Origin: Chondromyces crocatus
Lineage (GTDB): Bacteria; Myxococcota_A; Polyangia; Polyangiales; Polyangiaceae
Length of the DNA: 64,000 bases
NCBI RefSeq assembly: GCF_001189295.1
Contig: NZ_CP012159.1
Span: 1,054,001-1,118,000 of the forward strand
Direction: 5' to 3'
Positions 35,100 through 44,427 of the stretch are shown in pieces. Below the pieces are notes generated by a model. It did not search any database. It was not told where the DNA came from and saw nothing but the letters and a program-made list of their open reading frames with translations. The position numbers and the translations under genes are program-made. The first letter of the stretch is position 1. Every line of letters begins with the position of its first letter.

Positions 35100-36020
35100 T
35101 CAGGGACGCGAGGGCGCGACGGAGGCGCCACCCTGAACTGCCGGGGCACCCTGGACCCCTGGGACGGCCTGGACGCCCGGGCGGCCCTGGAACCCTGTGC
35201 CCTGCACCTGACCCGGGCGCGCTCCTGCTGCTTGCTGAGGCGCAGTGTAGGGCGAGCCGAGCTGCTGGTTCGGGCTGGGCTGCGCGCTGGTGCCGCCACT
35301 CTGCCCTGGCGCATACGGCGAGCCCATCGGCTGCCCCTGCGCCGGCTGCGCGCTGTTTCCCCCCGTCTGCCCGGGCGCATAGGGCGAGCCCATCGGCTGG
35401 TTCGGGTTCTGGACTGGCGCGCCTCGAGTCCCTTGCGCGTCGACGCCGTAGCCATAGGGCGGCACGACGAACCCGCCATTCTGCTGCTCGTTCACGCCCT
35501 GCACGCGCTCCTCGGCCCGCCGTGCTTGCTCCTGCGCGGCCTGCTCCTCGGTCATCTGGCGCTCGTACTCGTCCTGGTAGGGACCGACCAGGGGCGCCAT
35601 GATCGCTCCACCCCTCGGCTCCTGCTCTGCCCGCGCGTCGTAACCCTCGTCGAAGGCCGCCTGTTCACGTCGCAAGGCCTCTTCCTGGGCCGCCAGCTGG
35701 CGCTCGCGGACGACGAGCTCCCGCTCGTACTGGGTCAGCTCGCGGTCGTAGTCGGAGAGCTCGCGCTCGTAGCTCTGGATCTCCGACATGTCGACTGCGG
35801 CCGACTGCGGCACCTGCTCGCGGACCACGGGTCGCTCGACCCGCTCTTGGGCCTGGTAGTTCTCGATCTGACCACGATCGACCCGGCTCTCTGGTGTCTG
35901 CTGGGCTGGCTGCCCACCATGCTGCAGCCCATCGCGCTCGCTACCCAGCGCCTTGTCGGAGCTGCCCTCCCGACAAGCCGTCAGTGCCAGCGCTGAGGCC
36001 GCTACGATGTACCACCTCAT
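35100..36020 (-). CDS. Repeat-rich lipoprotein with coiled coil
   Basis: 306 residues from the ATG at 36020 (GAGGTG upstream). A lipoprotein signal ends in the lipobox ALTAC, with Cys16 as the lipid site. Residues about 80-120 are a charged heptad coiled coil (YERELSD, YDRELTQ, YERELVV, RERQLAA). The last 110 residues hold three imperfect repeats of about 24 residues around QPMGSPYAPGQTGG, rich in Pro, Gly and Gln. I do not recognise a family. A cell-envelope surface or spacer role is inferred from this build. Confidence 0.75.
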   Translation of the reverse strand: MRWYIVAASALALTACREGSSDKALGSERDGLQHGGQPAQQTPESRVDRGQIENYQAQERVERPVVREQVPQSAAVDMSEIQSYERELSDYDRELTQYERELVVRERQLAAQEEALRREQAAFDEGYDARAEQEPRGGAIMAPLVGPYQDEYERQMTEEQAAQEQARRAEERVQGVNEQQNGGFVVPPYGYGVDAQGTRGAPVQNPNQPMGSPYAPGQTGGNSAQPAQGQPMGSPYAPGQSGGTSAQPSPNQQLGSPYTAPQQAAGARPGQVQGTGFQGRPGVQAVPGVQGAPAVQGGASVAPSRP

Positions 36021-36343
36021 GGAATCACCTCGTCCAGGTACGCTGTGCGAACGGCGTGCCGCGCGCCTGAGGCGCCTCGCGTCCTCGGGGCGTGCTGAGG
36101 ATTCCCGCTCTCGGCCTCGATCGGTGCCGTGCAGGGGTGTGATCTGGCTCCAGCGGAGACGCTGACGGGCGCGCACTTCGCGCTGTCCGTCAGCGGGGGG
36201 TGAGCGCCCCTCGTGCGGGCGCTGCGCGTCGAGGTGGGGTGAGTCCTGAAGCGCGAAGGGTGATCAAGGGGAGAGCGCGAACCCTGGTCGCCGGGGCCAC
36301 CGTGAGGGGGCGCTCTCGGTCGACGGGGCTGCCGCGCGGGCGG
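36021..36343. other. Intergenic stretch between two lipoprotein genes
   Basis: It separates the start of the repeat-rich lipoprotein from the stop of the ferritin-like lipoprotein, both on the minus strand. It must contain the promoter of the former. I see no clear -35/-10 pair, repeat or hairpin worth naming. Confidence 0.5.
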
Positions 36344-37654
36344 TCACGCCGCCAGCGCCGGGAGCGCTTGCATGAAGGTCTGCGCGAGCCGCTGACCCGC
36401 GTCGACCGTCGGCATGCCGGCGATGGTGACCAGCTCCGGATCGTAGCCCTGCCGGGCCTCTGCGGAGATCTCGGCGAGGGCGTGCTGTCGTGCAGCCTCC
36501 ACGCGCGCTCGCGCCTCCTCGGAGAGCTGCGGCAAGAGCCATGCATCCACCGCCCACGCCAGCGACGCGTGCGCCGCCTCGTCGCGCGCGACCCGGCGCA
36601 TCACCCGCCGCACCACCCGATCCCGGGCGAACTGCGCTTGCCACATCCCGACCAGCGCCCCGTAGGTCTCGCGCACGCAGCCCTCGGCCGCGTTCTCGAT
36701 GGCGATCTCCTCCAGCGAACGCGGCGCGCGGTGCTCCACCGCGGGCTCCTTCCACATCCCCCCGAACCGCTCGGCGACCCGGCGCATCACCCGCGCGTGG
36801 CGCACCTCGTCCTCGCGCGCGGCGTCCGCCCTGTCCAGCAGCTCCTGAGGCGCCCCGTGGAACGCAAGCTCCTCCCGCAGCCGCTCGAAGGCGTCGACCG
36901 AGGCCGCCTCCAGGTGAGCCACGTTGGCGAAGTACGCGCCCGCTTGCGTCGTCCCCTGGCCGCTCTGGTGCGTGAGGCCCTCGGGACGTCGCCCGATGCA
37001 GCCTCCGGAGTCCGACTCGATCACCTCGCTCTCGAGTTCCCTCACCGCCCCCTGCGCATTGACCTTCAGGCGGAACTTCGCCCGCTCGACGGGGCACTGC
37101 GACATGTACTTGTTTCCGAGCACCTCGTAGTCGCTGCCGACGGCTTTGACGCCGCCCTCCTCGGGGTCGTTGCAAGGGACGTCGTAGCCCGCGAGCTGCG
37201 CCATCAGCACCGCGTCGGCGGGCGAATCCACGGGGCCCAGCCAGTCTTTCACGGCCTCGGCGCTGGCGAGGACCGTCACCTGATCGCCGGAGTTGACGAT
37301 CAGGATGTGCTGAGGGCAGAGGTCCGCGCAGTCACCCACCCGGAAGCCGGTCGTCACCTGGTCCGCCGCCGTCGCGATCTGCTCCTGGCACGCGGCCACG
37401 TCACTCGCCGTGGCGCATGGCGTACCCTGCGTCTGGGCGGGCGAGGTGACGTCCTCGATCTGGCGCAGCTCGAGGTAGTCGTCGGCGCCGCCCGGGGTGT
37501 CGAGCGGGAAGACGGCGGTCCGACCCCCGGACGCGCAGGTGACGGGCTCGAAGCCCTCGGTGTCGATCGAGGCAGAGCAGGCACCCACGATGGGGGCGAG
37601 GGAGAGGGCGAGAACCCGCCGGAGAACGTTGGTCACATGATCGGAAGAAGTCAT
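36344..37654 (-). CDS. Ferritin-like domain lipoprotein
   Basis: 436 residues from the ATG at 37654 (CGAGGTG upstream). The N-terminus ends in a lipobox-like LAPIVGAC (Cys26). A Cys-rich region of about 200 residues follows (for example TCASGG, ATASDVAACQEQ, CADLCPQH). The last 190 residues form a ferritin-like four-helix domain with two ExxH motifs (EDEVRHARVM and RDEAAHASLAW) and partner Glu residues in DAFERLREEL and AAEGCVRETYG, a di-iron ligand set. I infer an exported iron- or oxygen-handling protein. The substrate is unknown, and the nearby siderophore-type operon is on the same strand but separated by 276 bp. Confidence 0.8.
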   Translation of the reverse strand: MTSSDHVTNVLRRVLALSLAPIVGACSASIDTEGFEPVTCASGGRTAVFPLDTPGGADDYLELRQIEDVTSPAQTQGTPCATASDVAACQEQIATAADQVTTGFRVGDCADLCPQHILIVNSGDQVTVLASAEAVKDWLGPVDSPADAVLMAQLAGYDVPCNDPEEGGVKAVGSDYEVLGNKYMSQCPVERAKFRLKVNAQGAVRELESEVIESDSGGCIGRRPEGLTHQSGQGTTQAGAYFANVAHLEAASVDAFERLREELAFHGAPQELLDRADAAREDEVRHARVMRRVAERFGGMWKEPAVEHRAPRSLEEIAIENAAEGCVRETYGALVGMWQAQFARDRVVRRVMRRVARDEAAHASLAWAVDAWLLPQLSEEARARVEAARQHALAEISAEARQGYDPELVTIAGMPTVDAGQRLAQTFMQALPALAA

Positions 37655-37930
37655 GGCAAGCACCTCGTTTTTCCAAGAATGGCACAGAACGGCCCCACTT
37701 GGCAGTGCGGAGCACATCCGAGGCGTTGATGCGTGAGACCGCGGAATTTCGCCAGTTTTCCGATGCAACGAGCGTCAGACCCGTCGCGGCGAGACATGCC
37801 AGGTTTTCCGAGTGGAGCGCGGGGCGGTGCTGCGAAGCGACGGTGCGGCGGGCACGGCGAAGCAGCAGTGTGCGCACCCCTCCCGTGTGCGGTGCGGCGG
37901 TGCGCGTGTCCTACCGTGGGGACGAGGGGC

Positions 37931-38770
37931 TCAGGCGCGTTTCTGGATCTCGAAGAGGTTGAGCCGGTAGGCGTTGATGAACTTCTTGAAAAGGACCGGG
38001 CCGACGCGGCTCAGCACCTTGAAATGGAGCGGCAGCTTCGGCCAGATCGCTTTCTGCGCCTCGGCGTAGGTGCGCGTCTCCAGCAGGTGCAGGCCGATGT
38101 GCCATTGCTCGATCTCGAGCGGATCGTCGCAGGCCCACGTGAACCGCGCCGCCATGTTCTTCATGACGTCGTGCTCGTGCTGTCTGTGCACCATCAGTCC
38201 GGCGGCGGTGTCGAAGGCGATGAGCGCGCCCGGGAACTTCTGCGCGATGCGCTCCAGCGCCGTTCTCACATCACGCTCGGGCAGGTACAGGAACACGGCC
38301 TCCACCACGAAGAAGAACGGGCCGTCGCTCTCCTTGACCGTGTCGAGCCAGCCCTCGTCGAGCACCGAGGCCGCGAGGGTCTTGCGCCGGTCGGTGTCCG
38401 AGAAGAACTTCTGCCGCAGCGCCACCGAGTCGGGCAGATCCAGGTCGAACCAGCGGAGCTGCCCGTTGTCGAGCCGCTCGAAGCGCGTGTTCAGGCCGGC
38501 GCCGATCTCGACCACCGTGCCGGCGGGGTGCTTGGCGAGGAAGTCCTTGATCCACACATCGAGCATGACCGTCCGGAGCACCGACCCGAACAGGCTCTTC
38601 GTACGGCCGAACTTGCCGAAGTCGTAGTCGATGGCGTCGACCATCTCCACGGCCTTGGGGTCGGCGAGCAAGGGCCGCTTCTTCTTCGTCTCGACCGCGC
38701 GCCCATAGAGCGGGATCAAGAGCGTCTCCTGGATGTCGCCCAGCGCGATCTTCGTCTTCTGTCCGGTCAT
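37931..38770 (-). CDS. LCMT/PPM1-like SAM-dependent O-methyltransferase
   Basis: 279 residues. VEIGAGLNTRFERLDNG is the SAM-binding motif I of the leucine carboxyl methyltransferase-like family, with WFDLDLPDSVALRQKFF as the acidic loop after strand 2. Bacterial members methylate small molecules, often in polyketide or siderophore pathways. It shares one base with the siderophore-interacting reductase gene upstream and closes that operon. This suggests it modifies a compound linked to iron uptake; the substrate is not known. Confidence 0.85.
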   Translation of the reverse strand: MTGQKTKIALGDIQETLLIPLYGRAVETKKKRPLLADPKAVEMVDAIDYDFGKFGRTKSLFGSVLRTVMLDVWIKDFLAKHPAGTVVEIGAGLNTRFERLDNGQLRWFDLDLPDSVALRQKFFSDTDRRKTLAASVLDEGWLDTVKESDGPFFFVVEAVFLYLPERDVRTALERIAQKFPGALIAFDTAAGLMVHRQHEHDVMKNMAARFTWACDDPLEIEQWHIGLHLLETRTYAEAQKAIWPKLPLHFKVLSRVGPVLFKKFINAYRLNLFEIQKRA

Positions 38771-39501
38771 CAGAGTCCTCGCTTCCCGTCAGCCCAGTAC
38801 GCCTTGGTGCGGATGGCCCCCTTCGGGATGCCGCGCTCCTCCACCAGCCAGCGGCGCAGCTCCACGATCGAGCCCGCGTGCCCCGACAGGTAGAAGGTGG
38901 TGTCGCCCTTCTGCGCCCGCCGCGGCTCCAGCCACGCGGGGTGCTCTTCCAGCCACGTGCGGAGCGGCGCTCCACGTGGCCCTTTTCCCCGCGCGACGCC
39001 ATCGAGCGCGCTGCCGGCGAGCCCCGGCCACCGCTCGCAGCCCGCGTCCAGCTCCACGGCACCCACCGCCCGGCTCCCTGGCGGCAGCGAGCGCCCCATC
39101 GCTGCGAACAGCCCGATGCTCGTCTCGTCGCCGAGGAGCACGTGTGTCGCGGCGAACGGATCGAGCCCCAGCTTGCCGCCCGGCCCCAGCACGTTCGCGG
39201 TCGAGCCCTCCCGCAGCCCGCTCGCCCAGTGGCTCCCCGGCCCGTGGCCGTGCAGGAAGAAGACCACCTCCAGGGCGCCTGCCACCCCGTCGAAGAACGA
39301 TGGCGTGTAGTGCCGGAAGGCCGTCTCGCTCACCCGGAACTCGACCTCCTGACCCGCCCGGAAGCGCAGGCCGCGCAGCGAGCCGCCCTCGAAGCGCACC
39401 CGCTTGAGCCGCGGGGCCAGGTCTTCCACCCCCGTCACGCGCGTCGCGCGCGCGAACCAGGGCTCCATCACGTTCGCCAGCATTGCAGGGACCTCAGGCA
39501 T
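38770..39501 (-). CDS. Siderophore-interacting FAD-binding reductase (ViuB-like)
   Basis: 243 residues from the ATG at 39501, eight bases inside the end of the ABC gene. RHYTPSF is the flavin-binding R-x-Y-T motif, HGHGPGSHWA the family segment behind it, then LLGDETSIGLFAAM of the NAD(P)H-binding part, and the C-terminal YLSGHAGSIVELRRWLVEERGIPKG and KAYWADGKRG typical of the family. Such enzymes reduce ferric siderophores in the cytoplasm to release iron. In mycobacterial IrtA a domain of this type is fused to the transporter; here it is a separate gene behind both half-transporters. Confidence 0.92.
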   Translation of the reverse strand: MPEVPAMLANVMEPWFARATRVTGVEDLAPRLKRVRFEGGSLRGLRFRAGQEVEFRVSETAFRHYTPSFFDGVAGALEVVFFLHGHGPGSHWASGLREGSTANVLGPGGKLGLDPFAATHVLLGDETSIGLFAAMGRSLPPGSRAVGAVELDAGCERWPGLAGSALDGVARGKGPRGAPLRTWLEEHPAWLEPRRAQKGDTTFYLSGHAGSIVELRRWLVEERGIPKGAIRTKAYWADGKRGL

Positions 39502-41284
39502 GCACCACCTCCCGGACTGCTCCGTCGGCCCCTTCGCGTGGGCCCAGTTTCCACCCGCGCGCGCGCTCCTGCTCTCGCCAGAGCCGCGCATAGAACCCGC
39601 CTTCCGCGAGCAGCGCGTCGTGCTTGCCGCGCTCCACGATGCGCCCGCCGTCGAGGACCAGGATCTGGTCGGCGCGCTGGATCGAGCGCAGCCGGTGAGC
39701 GATGACGACCACGGTCTTGCTCCGCACCAGCTCGTCGATCGCCTGCTGCAGCTCCGCCTCGATCGAGGCGTCCACGGACGCGGTGGCCTCGTCGAGCAGC
39801 ACGATGGGGGCGTCCTTCAGCACGGCGCGGGCGATGGACAGCCGCTGCTTCTCGCCGCCGGAGAGCGCGTTACCACCCTCGCCGAGCAATGTGTCATAGC
39901 CTCGTGGCAGCCGCTCGATGAACGCATGCGCCTGCGCCGCCTTCGCCGCCGCGATCACCTCGTCCCGCGTCGCGCCGGGTTTGCCCACCCGGAGGTTCTC
40001 CAGCACCGTCCCGGAGAACAGCACCACGTCCTGGAAGACCATCGCGATGTGCCGGTGCAGCGCCTCGAACGAGAGATCGCGGATGTCGACCCCGCCGATC
40101 CAGATCGCGCCCTTGTCCCGCGGCACGTCCCACAGGCGTGCGATCAGATGGACCAGCGTCGACTTGCCGGACCCGGAGGGCCCCACCAGCGCGGTCAGCC
40201 GTCGCTCGGGCAAGGTGGCGCTGACCCCGTGGAGGACCCGCTCCTTCTCGTACGCGAACGACACCCCGTCGAGCTGGATGTCGAAGTGCTCGAGCGGCGG
40301 CGGTGGGCCCGAGGGCTCGGCGAGCGTCTTCTCGTCGAACAGCGCCTCGATGCGCGTGAGGGCCGTGTTCGCGCCCCGCAGCCCGAGCAGCGCCACGCCG
40401 AAGTCGGCGAGCCTTCGGGACACGCCCGCGGAGACCATGAGGAAGAGCAGCAGCGTCCTCGGCTCGAGCGAACCGCCGAGCATCAGGTAGCTGCCGGCCA
40501 GCGCGACGAGCACGAAGCTCATCTCCACGGTGAAGCCGTAGATCGAGAGGAGCGGGGCGGGCGCCACCTCGGTCCGGATCATGGCGTCCCGGAGAGCCTC
40601 CATCGAGCGGCGGAGCCGACCGAAGCCCTCCCCGTGGCGCCCGAACAGCCGCAGCACGGCGATCCCTTGCACGTACTCGACGATGCGGGCGTTCGTGTCG
40701 GCCATGGCCTCGGCGACCCGCGTCATGTGGCGCGTGAAGATCGGCATCGTCGCGCCCAGGGTGACGAAGGCGAGTGGGAGGGTGATCAGCACGGCGGCGC
40801 CGAGGCGCCAGTCGAGGACGCAAAGGCCCACCCCCACGAACACCGGCAGCACCAGGTTGGCGGCGAACACGCCGAAGAGGTGCGACCACAGGTCCTCGAC
40901 GAGCGCGATGTCGGTGGTGAGCACGCCCGCGAGCTCGCCCGAGCGGCGCCCGGTGAAGAACCCCATGGGCAGCCGCCGCAGGTGATCGGCCATCCGGATG
41001 CGCGCGTCGCCCATCAGCGCATGCGCCGCGTTGAAGATGTGCTCCGTGGCCGGCTGGGCCAGCGCAATCTGGGCGACCATCGTCAGCACCAGGCCGAGCG
41101 ACAGGTGCACGAGGGCCCGGTGCGTGAGACGCCCTGACAGGGCCTCGTCGAGGAAGAGGTAGAGCAAGGCATAGCTCGCGGACATCGCGGCCGCCTCGCC
41201 CACGGCGTACAGGAGGCCCTTGTAGAACCGGGGCTCGCGCCGCCCCGCGAGCCGCTCGCCGACCGAGAGCAGACCGCGGATCAC
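39494..41284 (-). CDS. ABC transporter half-subunit, exporter fold (IrtB-like)
   Basis: 596 residues from a GTG at 41284 that overlaps the upstream stop (GTGA). Six membrane helices (about 15-300) are followed by a nucleotide-binding domain: Walker A GPSGSGKST, Q-loop MVFQDVVLFSG, signature LSGGEKQRLSIARA, Walker B IVLLDEATASVD and switch His in VIAHRL, all intact. It most probably forms a heterodimer with the coupled upstream half-transporter. IrtAB-type pairs have the exporter fold but import ferric siderophores, which fits the reductase gene next door. Confidence 0.92.
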   Translation of the reverse strand: MIRGLLSVGERLAGRREPRFYKGLLYAVGEAAAMSASYALLYLFLDEALSGRLTHRALVHLSLGLVLTMVAQIALAQPATEHIFNAAHALMGDARIRMADHLRRLPMGFFTGRRSGELAGVLTTDIALVEDLWSHLFGVFAANLVLPVFVGVGLCVLDWRLGAAVLITLPLAFVTLGATMPIFTRHMTRVAEAMADTNARIVEYVQGIAVLRLFGRHGEGFGRLRRSMEALRDAMIRTEVAPAPLLSIYGFTVEMSFVLVALAGSYLMLGGSLEPRTLLLFLMVSAGVSRRLADFGVALLGLRGANTALTRIEALFDEKTLAEPSGPPPPLEHFDIQLDGVSFAYEKERVLHGVSATLPERRLTALVGPSGSGKSTLVHLIARLWDVPRDKGAIWIGGVDIRDLSFEALHRHIAMVFQDVVLFSGTVLENLRVGKPGATRDEVIAAAKAAQAHAFIERLPRGYDTLLGEGGNALSGGEKQRLSIARAVLKDAPIVLLDEATASVDASIEAELQQAIDELVRSKTVVVIAHRLRSIQRADQILVLDGGRIVERGKHDALLAEGGFYARLWREQERARGWKLGPREGADGAVREVVHA

Positions 41285-43125
41285 GACAGCACCCCCTCGG
41301 CGGCGCGCAGCCCGCGCACGTGCAAGGACCAGTCGCGCGCCTCCGCATGGCGCGCCCACAGCTCCTGGTACAGCCCGCATCGACCGAGCAGCGCCTCGTG
41401 CGGGCCTTGATCCACCACCTCGCCGGCGTCGAGGACCACGATGTGATCCGCGGACGCCACCGTCGACAGGCGGTGGGCGATCACCAGCACGGTGCGCGCC
41501 TGGCACAGCGTCGCCAGCCCCTCCTGGATCAGCGCCTCGTTCTCGGGGTCGGCGAAGGCCGTGGCCTCGTCGAGGATCAGGATGGGCGCGTCCTTGAGGA
41601 GCGCACGCGCGATCGACAGCCGCTGCTTCTCTCCGCCCGAGAGGCGCGCCCCTCGCTCCCCGATCCAGGTGTCGTAGCCGTCCGGGAGGGCCTCGACGAA
41701 CCCGTGCGCCCGGGCGGCCTTGCAGGCGGCGACGAGTTCCTCATCCGTCGCGTCCGGCTTCGCGAGCCGGAGGTTGTCCTTCACCGTCCCGTGGAACAGG
41801 AACACGTCCTGGAAGACCACGGACAGGCGCTCCAGCAGCGCGTCGAGCGGGATCTCGTTCACGTCGACGCCGCCCATCTCGACGCGGCCGCTCGTCGCTT
41901 CCCAGAGCCTCGGCACGAGCCGCGCGATCGTCGTCTTGCCAGCGCCGGACGGGCCGACCAGCGCCGTCACCTTCCCAGCGCCGGCCTCGAAGCTCACCCC
42001 GCGCAGCGCCTCGTTCCCGTCGGTGTAGCGGAAGCCCACGCCTCGGAAGGCCAGGCCATGGTGCAGAGGCTGGGCCTTCTTCGTCGCCTCGACCAGATCC
42101 GGGGCGAGCAGCACCCGCGCGATCCGCGCGTTGCCCTCGCCGATGCGCTTCACGTTCCCCCAGGCGAACATCACCCGCATGAGGGAGGTGAGGAGCTGGG
42201 GGCCGAGCACGAGGAACAGCACGAGGTCGGGCAAAGCGAGCGACCCGGCGAGGTAGAGATGGCCCCCCATCGGGACGAGCACGACCAGGCTGGAGCCGAT
42301 GAGCGCATGGAACGCGCCGTACGCGCGGCCGTGGCGGCGCATGAACCGCTCCATCCAGCGGGTGTTCTCCTCGATCGACTGGGCGAGGTCGCCGAAGCTC
42401 TTCGCGGTGAGACCGAACGTCTTGATGACGTGGATGCCGCGCAGGTACTCGAGCAGCCCGTTGTTCGTGCGGTCCTGGGTCGCTTGCCAGGTGCGGTACT
42501 GCTCCTCCGTCCCGCGCAGGGCGAGGGACATCACCAGGACGGCGACCGGCGCGGCGGCGATGCTGGCGAGGGCCATGCGGTAGTCCACGCTGACGAGCGC
42601 CGCCGCGGTGAGCAGGGGGACGGCGAACGCCGCGACGCCGTCGGGGAAGTTGTGGGCGACGAACGCCTCGATCTGGTTCACGTCGTCCATCATCACGCGC
42701 TTGAGTTCACCGGTCGTGCGCGTGGCGAAGAACGACAGCGGCACATCGCCGAGCTTTCTCGCGAGGCGCATGCGCAGCTCGTGCAGCAAGCGGAACGCAG
42801 CGACGTGGGCCAGCACCGTGGCCAGGCCGGACATCACGTAGCGGAGCGCCACGGCGCCGACCGAGGCGAGCGCCAGGGTGCGCACCTCGTCGAGGCGCGG
42901 GGGCGTCGCGAAGATGGCCGTGGCCATGTGCGCGAGGAAGAAGAATGGCGCGAGTCCCGCCGCGACGCCGAGCACGGCGCTCAGCGAGGCGCCGATGACG
43001 AGGGGGCGTTGCGTGCCCATGAGGGCGAACAGGCCGCGCATGCCCTCCATGCGGTGCGCGTCGATCGGGGGAGGCTCGGTGGGCACGGAGAGGGCGTGTC
43101 CGTGCGTCTCGACGGCCGTCGTCAC
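41281..43125 (-). CDS. ABC transporter half-subunit, exporter fold (IrtA-like without the reductase domain)
   Basis: 614 residues from a GTG at 43125 (AGAGGG upstream). Six membrane helices in about 35-330. Nucleotide-binding domain: Walker A GPSGAGKTT, Q-loop VVFQDVFLFHG, signature LSGGEKQRLSIARA, Walker B ILILDEATAFAD and switch VIAHRL. The D-loop reads AFAD in place of the usual SALD/SVD. It is the first gene of a four-gene operon with four- to eight-base overlaps. An AT-rich, Fur-box-like site lies about 125 bp upstream. Uptake of ferric siderophore, rather than export, is inferred from the ViuB-like partner. Confidence 0.9.
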   Translation of the reverse strand: MTTAVETHGHALSVPTEPPPIDAHRMEGMRGLFALMGTQRPLVIGASLSAVLGVAAGLAPFFFLAHMATAIFATPPRLDEVRTLALASVGAVALRYVMSGLATVLAHVAAFRLLHELRMRLARKLGDVPLSFFATRTTGELKRVMMDDVNQIEAFVAHNFPDGVAAFAVPLLTAAALVSVDYRMALASIAAAPVAVLVMSLALRGTEEQYRTWQATQDRTNNGLLEYLRGIHVIKTFGLTAKSFGDLAQSIEENTRWMERFMRRHGRAYGAFHALIGSSLVVLVPMGGHLYLAGSLALPDLVLFLVLGPQLLTSLMRVMFAWGNVKRIGEGNARIARVLLAPDLVEATKKAQPLHHGLAFRGVGFRYTDGNEALRGVSFEAGAGKVTALVGPSGAGKTTIARLVPRLWEATSGRVEMGGVDVNEIPLDALLERLSVVFQDVFLFHGTVKDNLRLAKPDATDEELVAACKAARAHGFVEALPDGYDTWIGERGARLSGGEKQRLSIARALLKDAPILILDEATAFADPENEALIQEGLATLCQARTVLVIAHRLSTVASADHIVVLDAGEVVDQGPHEALLGRCGLYQELWARHAEARDWSLHVRGLRAAEGVLS

Positions 43126-43249
43126 GAGGCCCTCTCGACGAGGTGTGCCGAGGGGTGCCTCGGACGATCGCCGAGGGCGGTCGAGGCGTTGCTTGCTGGA
43201 GCCTTCATCCCGCGTTCCTCCACATGAATGAGCGCAGGGCAGACACTAT

Positions 43250-43264
43250 CGATAATTAATGAAA
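43250..43264 (-). promoter_or_regulatory. Fur-box-like site upstream of the siderophore operon
   Basis: The plus strand reads CGATAATTAATGAAA, matching 9 of 14 fixed positions of the 7-1-7 Fur site TGATAATNATTATCA. It sits in a short AT-rich island (43246-43285) in very GC-rich DNA, upstream of an iron-uptake type operon. Iron repression is the expected control for such genes. The match is only partial. Confidence 0.3.
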
Positions 43265-43658
43265 ACGCAAGTCAATATCAAATCGAAGGCTGAAACAGGC
43301 CACGCGTGAAAGAGGAAGGGCGAGCGGGATGGCGTGGTGGGGTTTGCGTGGAGGTGAGCGGGAATGCCGTCGTTCGTGGCTTTCGCTTCTCGTCAGGGCG
43401 GAGCGGTGCGGAGAGAGGGGGCGATGGGGGGATGGTGGTGTTTCGCGGCGTGGGGCGAGAGGGGGACGTCGTGCGTGAAGGAGGGGGTCTCGCGGGGGCG
43501 CTCGGGGTCGAGCGGCGCTGTGTGCCGGCGTCGTGCACGGTGCAGTTCGCATGTCGTCGGGAGGAGGCGCGCTCGGCGGGAGCAGAAAGGCTGGGCTGAC
43601 GGGGACGGTGCGTGGTGGCGCTGGGGTGAGCGGCGCTGATGCTGAAGTGGCCGTGGGC

Positions 43659-43973
43659 TGCCTCGGCGTGAGCAGCGCTTGCCTTGGGGTGAGCAGCGCT
43701 TGCCTCGGTATGGTCGCCGGCTGCCTTGGTGCGAGCAGCGGTTGCCTTGGCGCGAGCCGCGGCTGCCTTGGCGTGGACGACGATTGCCTTGGGATGAGCA
43801 GCGGTTGCCTTGGTATGGACGCCGGCTGCCTTGGTGTGAGCCGCGGCTGCCTTGGCGTGGACGACGATTGCCTTGGAATGGATGCCGGTTGCCCTGGCGT
43901 GGACAACGGCTGCCTCGGCGTAGGCGATGATCGCGTCGGCATGGATGCCGGCTGCATCGCGAGGGCAGCCGCT
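43659..43973. repeat. 21-bp tandem repeat array, 15 units
   Basis: Units of exactly 21 bp begin TGCCTTGG (or TGCCTCGG) at 43659, 43680, 43701 and so on to 43973, with more variable second halves such as CGTGAGCAGCGCT, TATGGACGCCGGC and CGTGGACGACGAT. Plus-strand translation gives heptads like CLGVSSA, CLGMDAG and CLGVDDD. Minus-strand translation gives PRQPxxx heptads. Both frames are open well beyond the array, so the coding strand is uncertain. Alternating unit types hint at duplication of blocks of several units. Confidence 0.9.
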
Positions 43974-44427
43974 GCCCTGAGGTGAACCGCTGCTGCCTCG
44001 GTGAAGACGGGGCTGCTTTTGGAATGGAGGACGGTCGCTTCGGAAGTGTCACCGAGGCGGTGAGCCGATCCACGTGGGGCTCCCTGGAAGTCGCAGTGGC
44101 GACGGAATGAGCGCGGTGCGCTCGAGGGTGTGGCGCTGCGCGGCCTTGGATCTCCGTGCGGAAACGCTCGTGCATGCGGGTGCAGTGGCTGATTCGGTCC
44201 TCTGCGATGAAAAATCGAGTTTCGAAAATTTCTTTGGAAGAAAACGTCCCTTCGCGCGTCTCACATCACGCATCACGCGATGCACTTGTCGGCTCACCCG
44301 GCCGAAGCGTGACGTCATGGCGCCTCGACGACCGTCGAGACTGCATCGCCATGGCGTCGACACCGACACAGGAAACAGGCCCAGGGGAAGACCCAGGGAC
44401 ACGTCACGATGAAGGGAATCACTCGAC

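Larger units (their letters stand above)
43126..44427. other. Gene-poor stretch with a repeat array upstream of the iron operon
   Basis: It holds an AT-rich Fur-box-like site (43250-43264), the 21-bp array (43659-43973) and an AT-rich tract at 44208-44255, probably part of the promoter of the next gene. Open frames exist on both strands through the array but, with a unit divisible by three, they carry little weight. Confidence 0.55.

Noticed and set aside
43256-43957. Minus-strand frame with PRQPxxx heptads and plus-strand frame 43533-43985 with CLGxxxx heptads
   Set aside because: Both are open through the same array, neither has a good ribosome binding site, and I cannot decide between them, so only the repeat is listed.
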